Assembly: GCA_947631375.1 (NCBI GenBank)
Contig: CANRLD010000123.1
Span: forward strand, 1 to 5,529
From: an uncultured Methylophaga sp.
Lineage (GTDB): Bacteria; Pseudomonadota; Gammaproteobacteria; Nitrosococcales; Methylophagaceae
Direction of reading: 5' to 3'
DNA: 5,529 bases
Below are positions 5,016 to 5,529 of this stretch, one piece after another (positions within the stretch are counted from its first letter, which is position 1; every line of letters begins with the position of its first letter). The position numbers and the translations under genes were made by a program. The notes beneath the pieces were generated by a model. The model was not told where the DNA came from. It worked only from the letters and a program-made list of their open reading frames with translations, and ran no database searches.

Positions 5016-5529
5016 ATGCTTGATTCACCAATTGATTTACGCGAGCAGGCACTGCGCTGTTTGCTCATTAACAATGCTGCTGAAAAAGCTGAACAAACCA
5101 GACGGTTGGCAGCGGATTGTCGACAGCATGGTTACCACCTTCATCATCAACTACTGAATATTCCCGAGATTCCTGGACGGCCGGAGAAGCCTGAGCTGGT
5201 TTCCCCGCGTGATGTGCCGAGACGCCGAAATAACCAGCAGATCGGTCATACCACCTTGATTCACGCTATTTGTCATATCGAATTTAATGCGATTAATCTG
5301 GCGCTGGATGCGATTGCCCGTTTTACCGATATGCCTGAGGATTTTTATACCGATTGGTTGCAAGTTGCTGACGAAGAAGCCAAACATTTTTCCATGCTGT
5401 CTGCTCATTTGCAGCAAGCGGGATTTGGTTACGGCGATTTTCCGGCACATGATGGTTTATGGGAAATGGCGCAGAAAACCCATCACGATCCGTTGATTCG
5501 TATGGCACTGGTGCCGCGAGTTCTGGAAG
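5016..5529 (+). CDS. DUF455 / COG2833 ferritin-like protein (5' part, runs off the window)
   Basis: An open frame from ATG 5016 reaches the window edge after 171 codons without a stop. It begins MLDSPIDLREQALRCLL and contains IPGRPEKPELVSPRDVPRR (53-71), HAICHIEFNAINLALDAI (83-100), ADEEAKHFSMLSAHL (118-132), GDFPAHDGLWEMA (140-152) and ALVPRVLE (164-171), which is the pattern of the DUF455 (COG2833) family. His87, Glu89, Glu120, Glu121 and His124 lie in paired helices, like the carboxylate/histidine di-metal sites of the ferritin-like superfamily. The family is usually about 250-280 residues, so roughly the last third is missing here. Function is not established for the family. The frame stays open back to 4896 and GTG 4941 has a GGAG upstream, but the ATG at 5016 gives the usual family N-terminus and lies downstream of the candidate promoter. 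Confidence 0.87.
   Translation, partial: MLDSPIDLREQALRCLLINNAAEKAEQTRRLAADCRQHGYHLHHQLLNIPEIPGRPEKPELVSPRDVPRRRNNQQIGHTTLIHAICHIEFNAINLALDAIARFTDMPEDFYTDWLQVADEEAKHFSMLSAHLQQAGFGYGDFPAHDGLWEMAQKTHHDPLIRMALVPRVLE

Noticed and set aside
4963..5157. A 64-codon plus-strand frame starting at ATG 4963
   Set aside because: It is out of frame with the DUF455 coding sequence that overlaps it, and its translation has no family resemblance.
5151..5450. A 99-codon minus-strand frame at the right edge
   Set aside because: It is antisense to the DUF455 gene, whose frame matches a known family throughout this stretch.

Overview
This window looks like ordinary chromosome from a gammaproteobacterium of moderate GC content. 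The proteins are of recognisable proteobacterial type, intergenic spaces are short, and there are no transposase, integrase, phage, CRISPR or tRNA/rRNA signals. An Entner-Doudoroff gene pair next to trmB, plus a COG2833-type ferritin-like gene, would fit a marine or methylotrophic gammaproteobacterium such as a Methylophaga-like lineage. That placement is only a guess from gene content and composition.

Layout from left to right: trmB (tRNA m7G46 methyltransferase) lies on the minus strand at the left edge. A 439-bp intergenic region follows, divergent between trmB and edd. It carries candidate promoters, a repeated 12-mer and two tandem leader hairpins. Next is a plus-strand two-gene operon, edd-eda, encoding 6-phosphogluconate dehydratase and KDPG aldolase. 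It ends at a strong hairpin terminator that is symmetric enough to work in both directions. Converging on the same terminator from the right is a minus-strand pair: a rhodanese-domain protein upstream, then a secreted protein of unknown function with a Cys-Gly-Cys-Pro motif. Divergent from the rhodanese gene, the right edge holds the first 171 codons of a DUF455/COG2833 ferritin-like protein that runs off the window.

How the genes work together: Edd and Eda catalyse consecutive steps (6-phosphogluconate to KDPG, then to pyruvate plus glyceraldehyde-3-phosphate) and are almost certainly co-transcribed. No zwf, pgl, glk or hexR gene is present in the window, so the pair stands alone here. The rhodanese and secreted-protein genes are 32 bp apart on the same strand and probably form a second operon, but no functional link between them can be shown. 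TrmB and the DUF455 protein have no evident connection to the rest.

No clearly new system is visible. The items most worth a second look are the unrecognised secreted CGCP protein paired with a rhodanese, the architecture of the edd leader and promoter, and the repeated 12-mer, one copy of which sits at the -35 position of the edd promoter.
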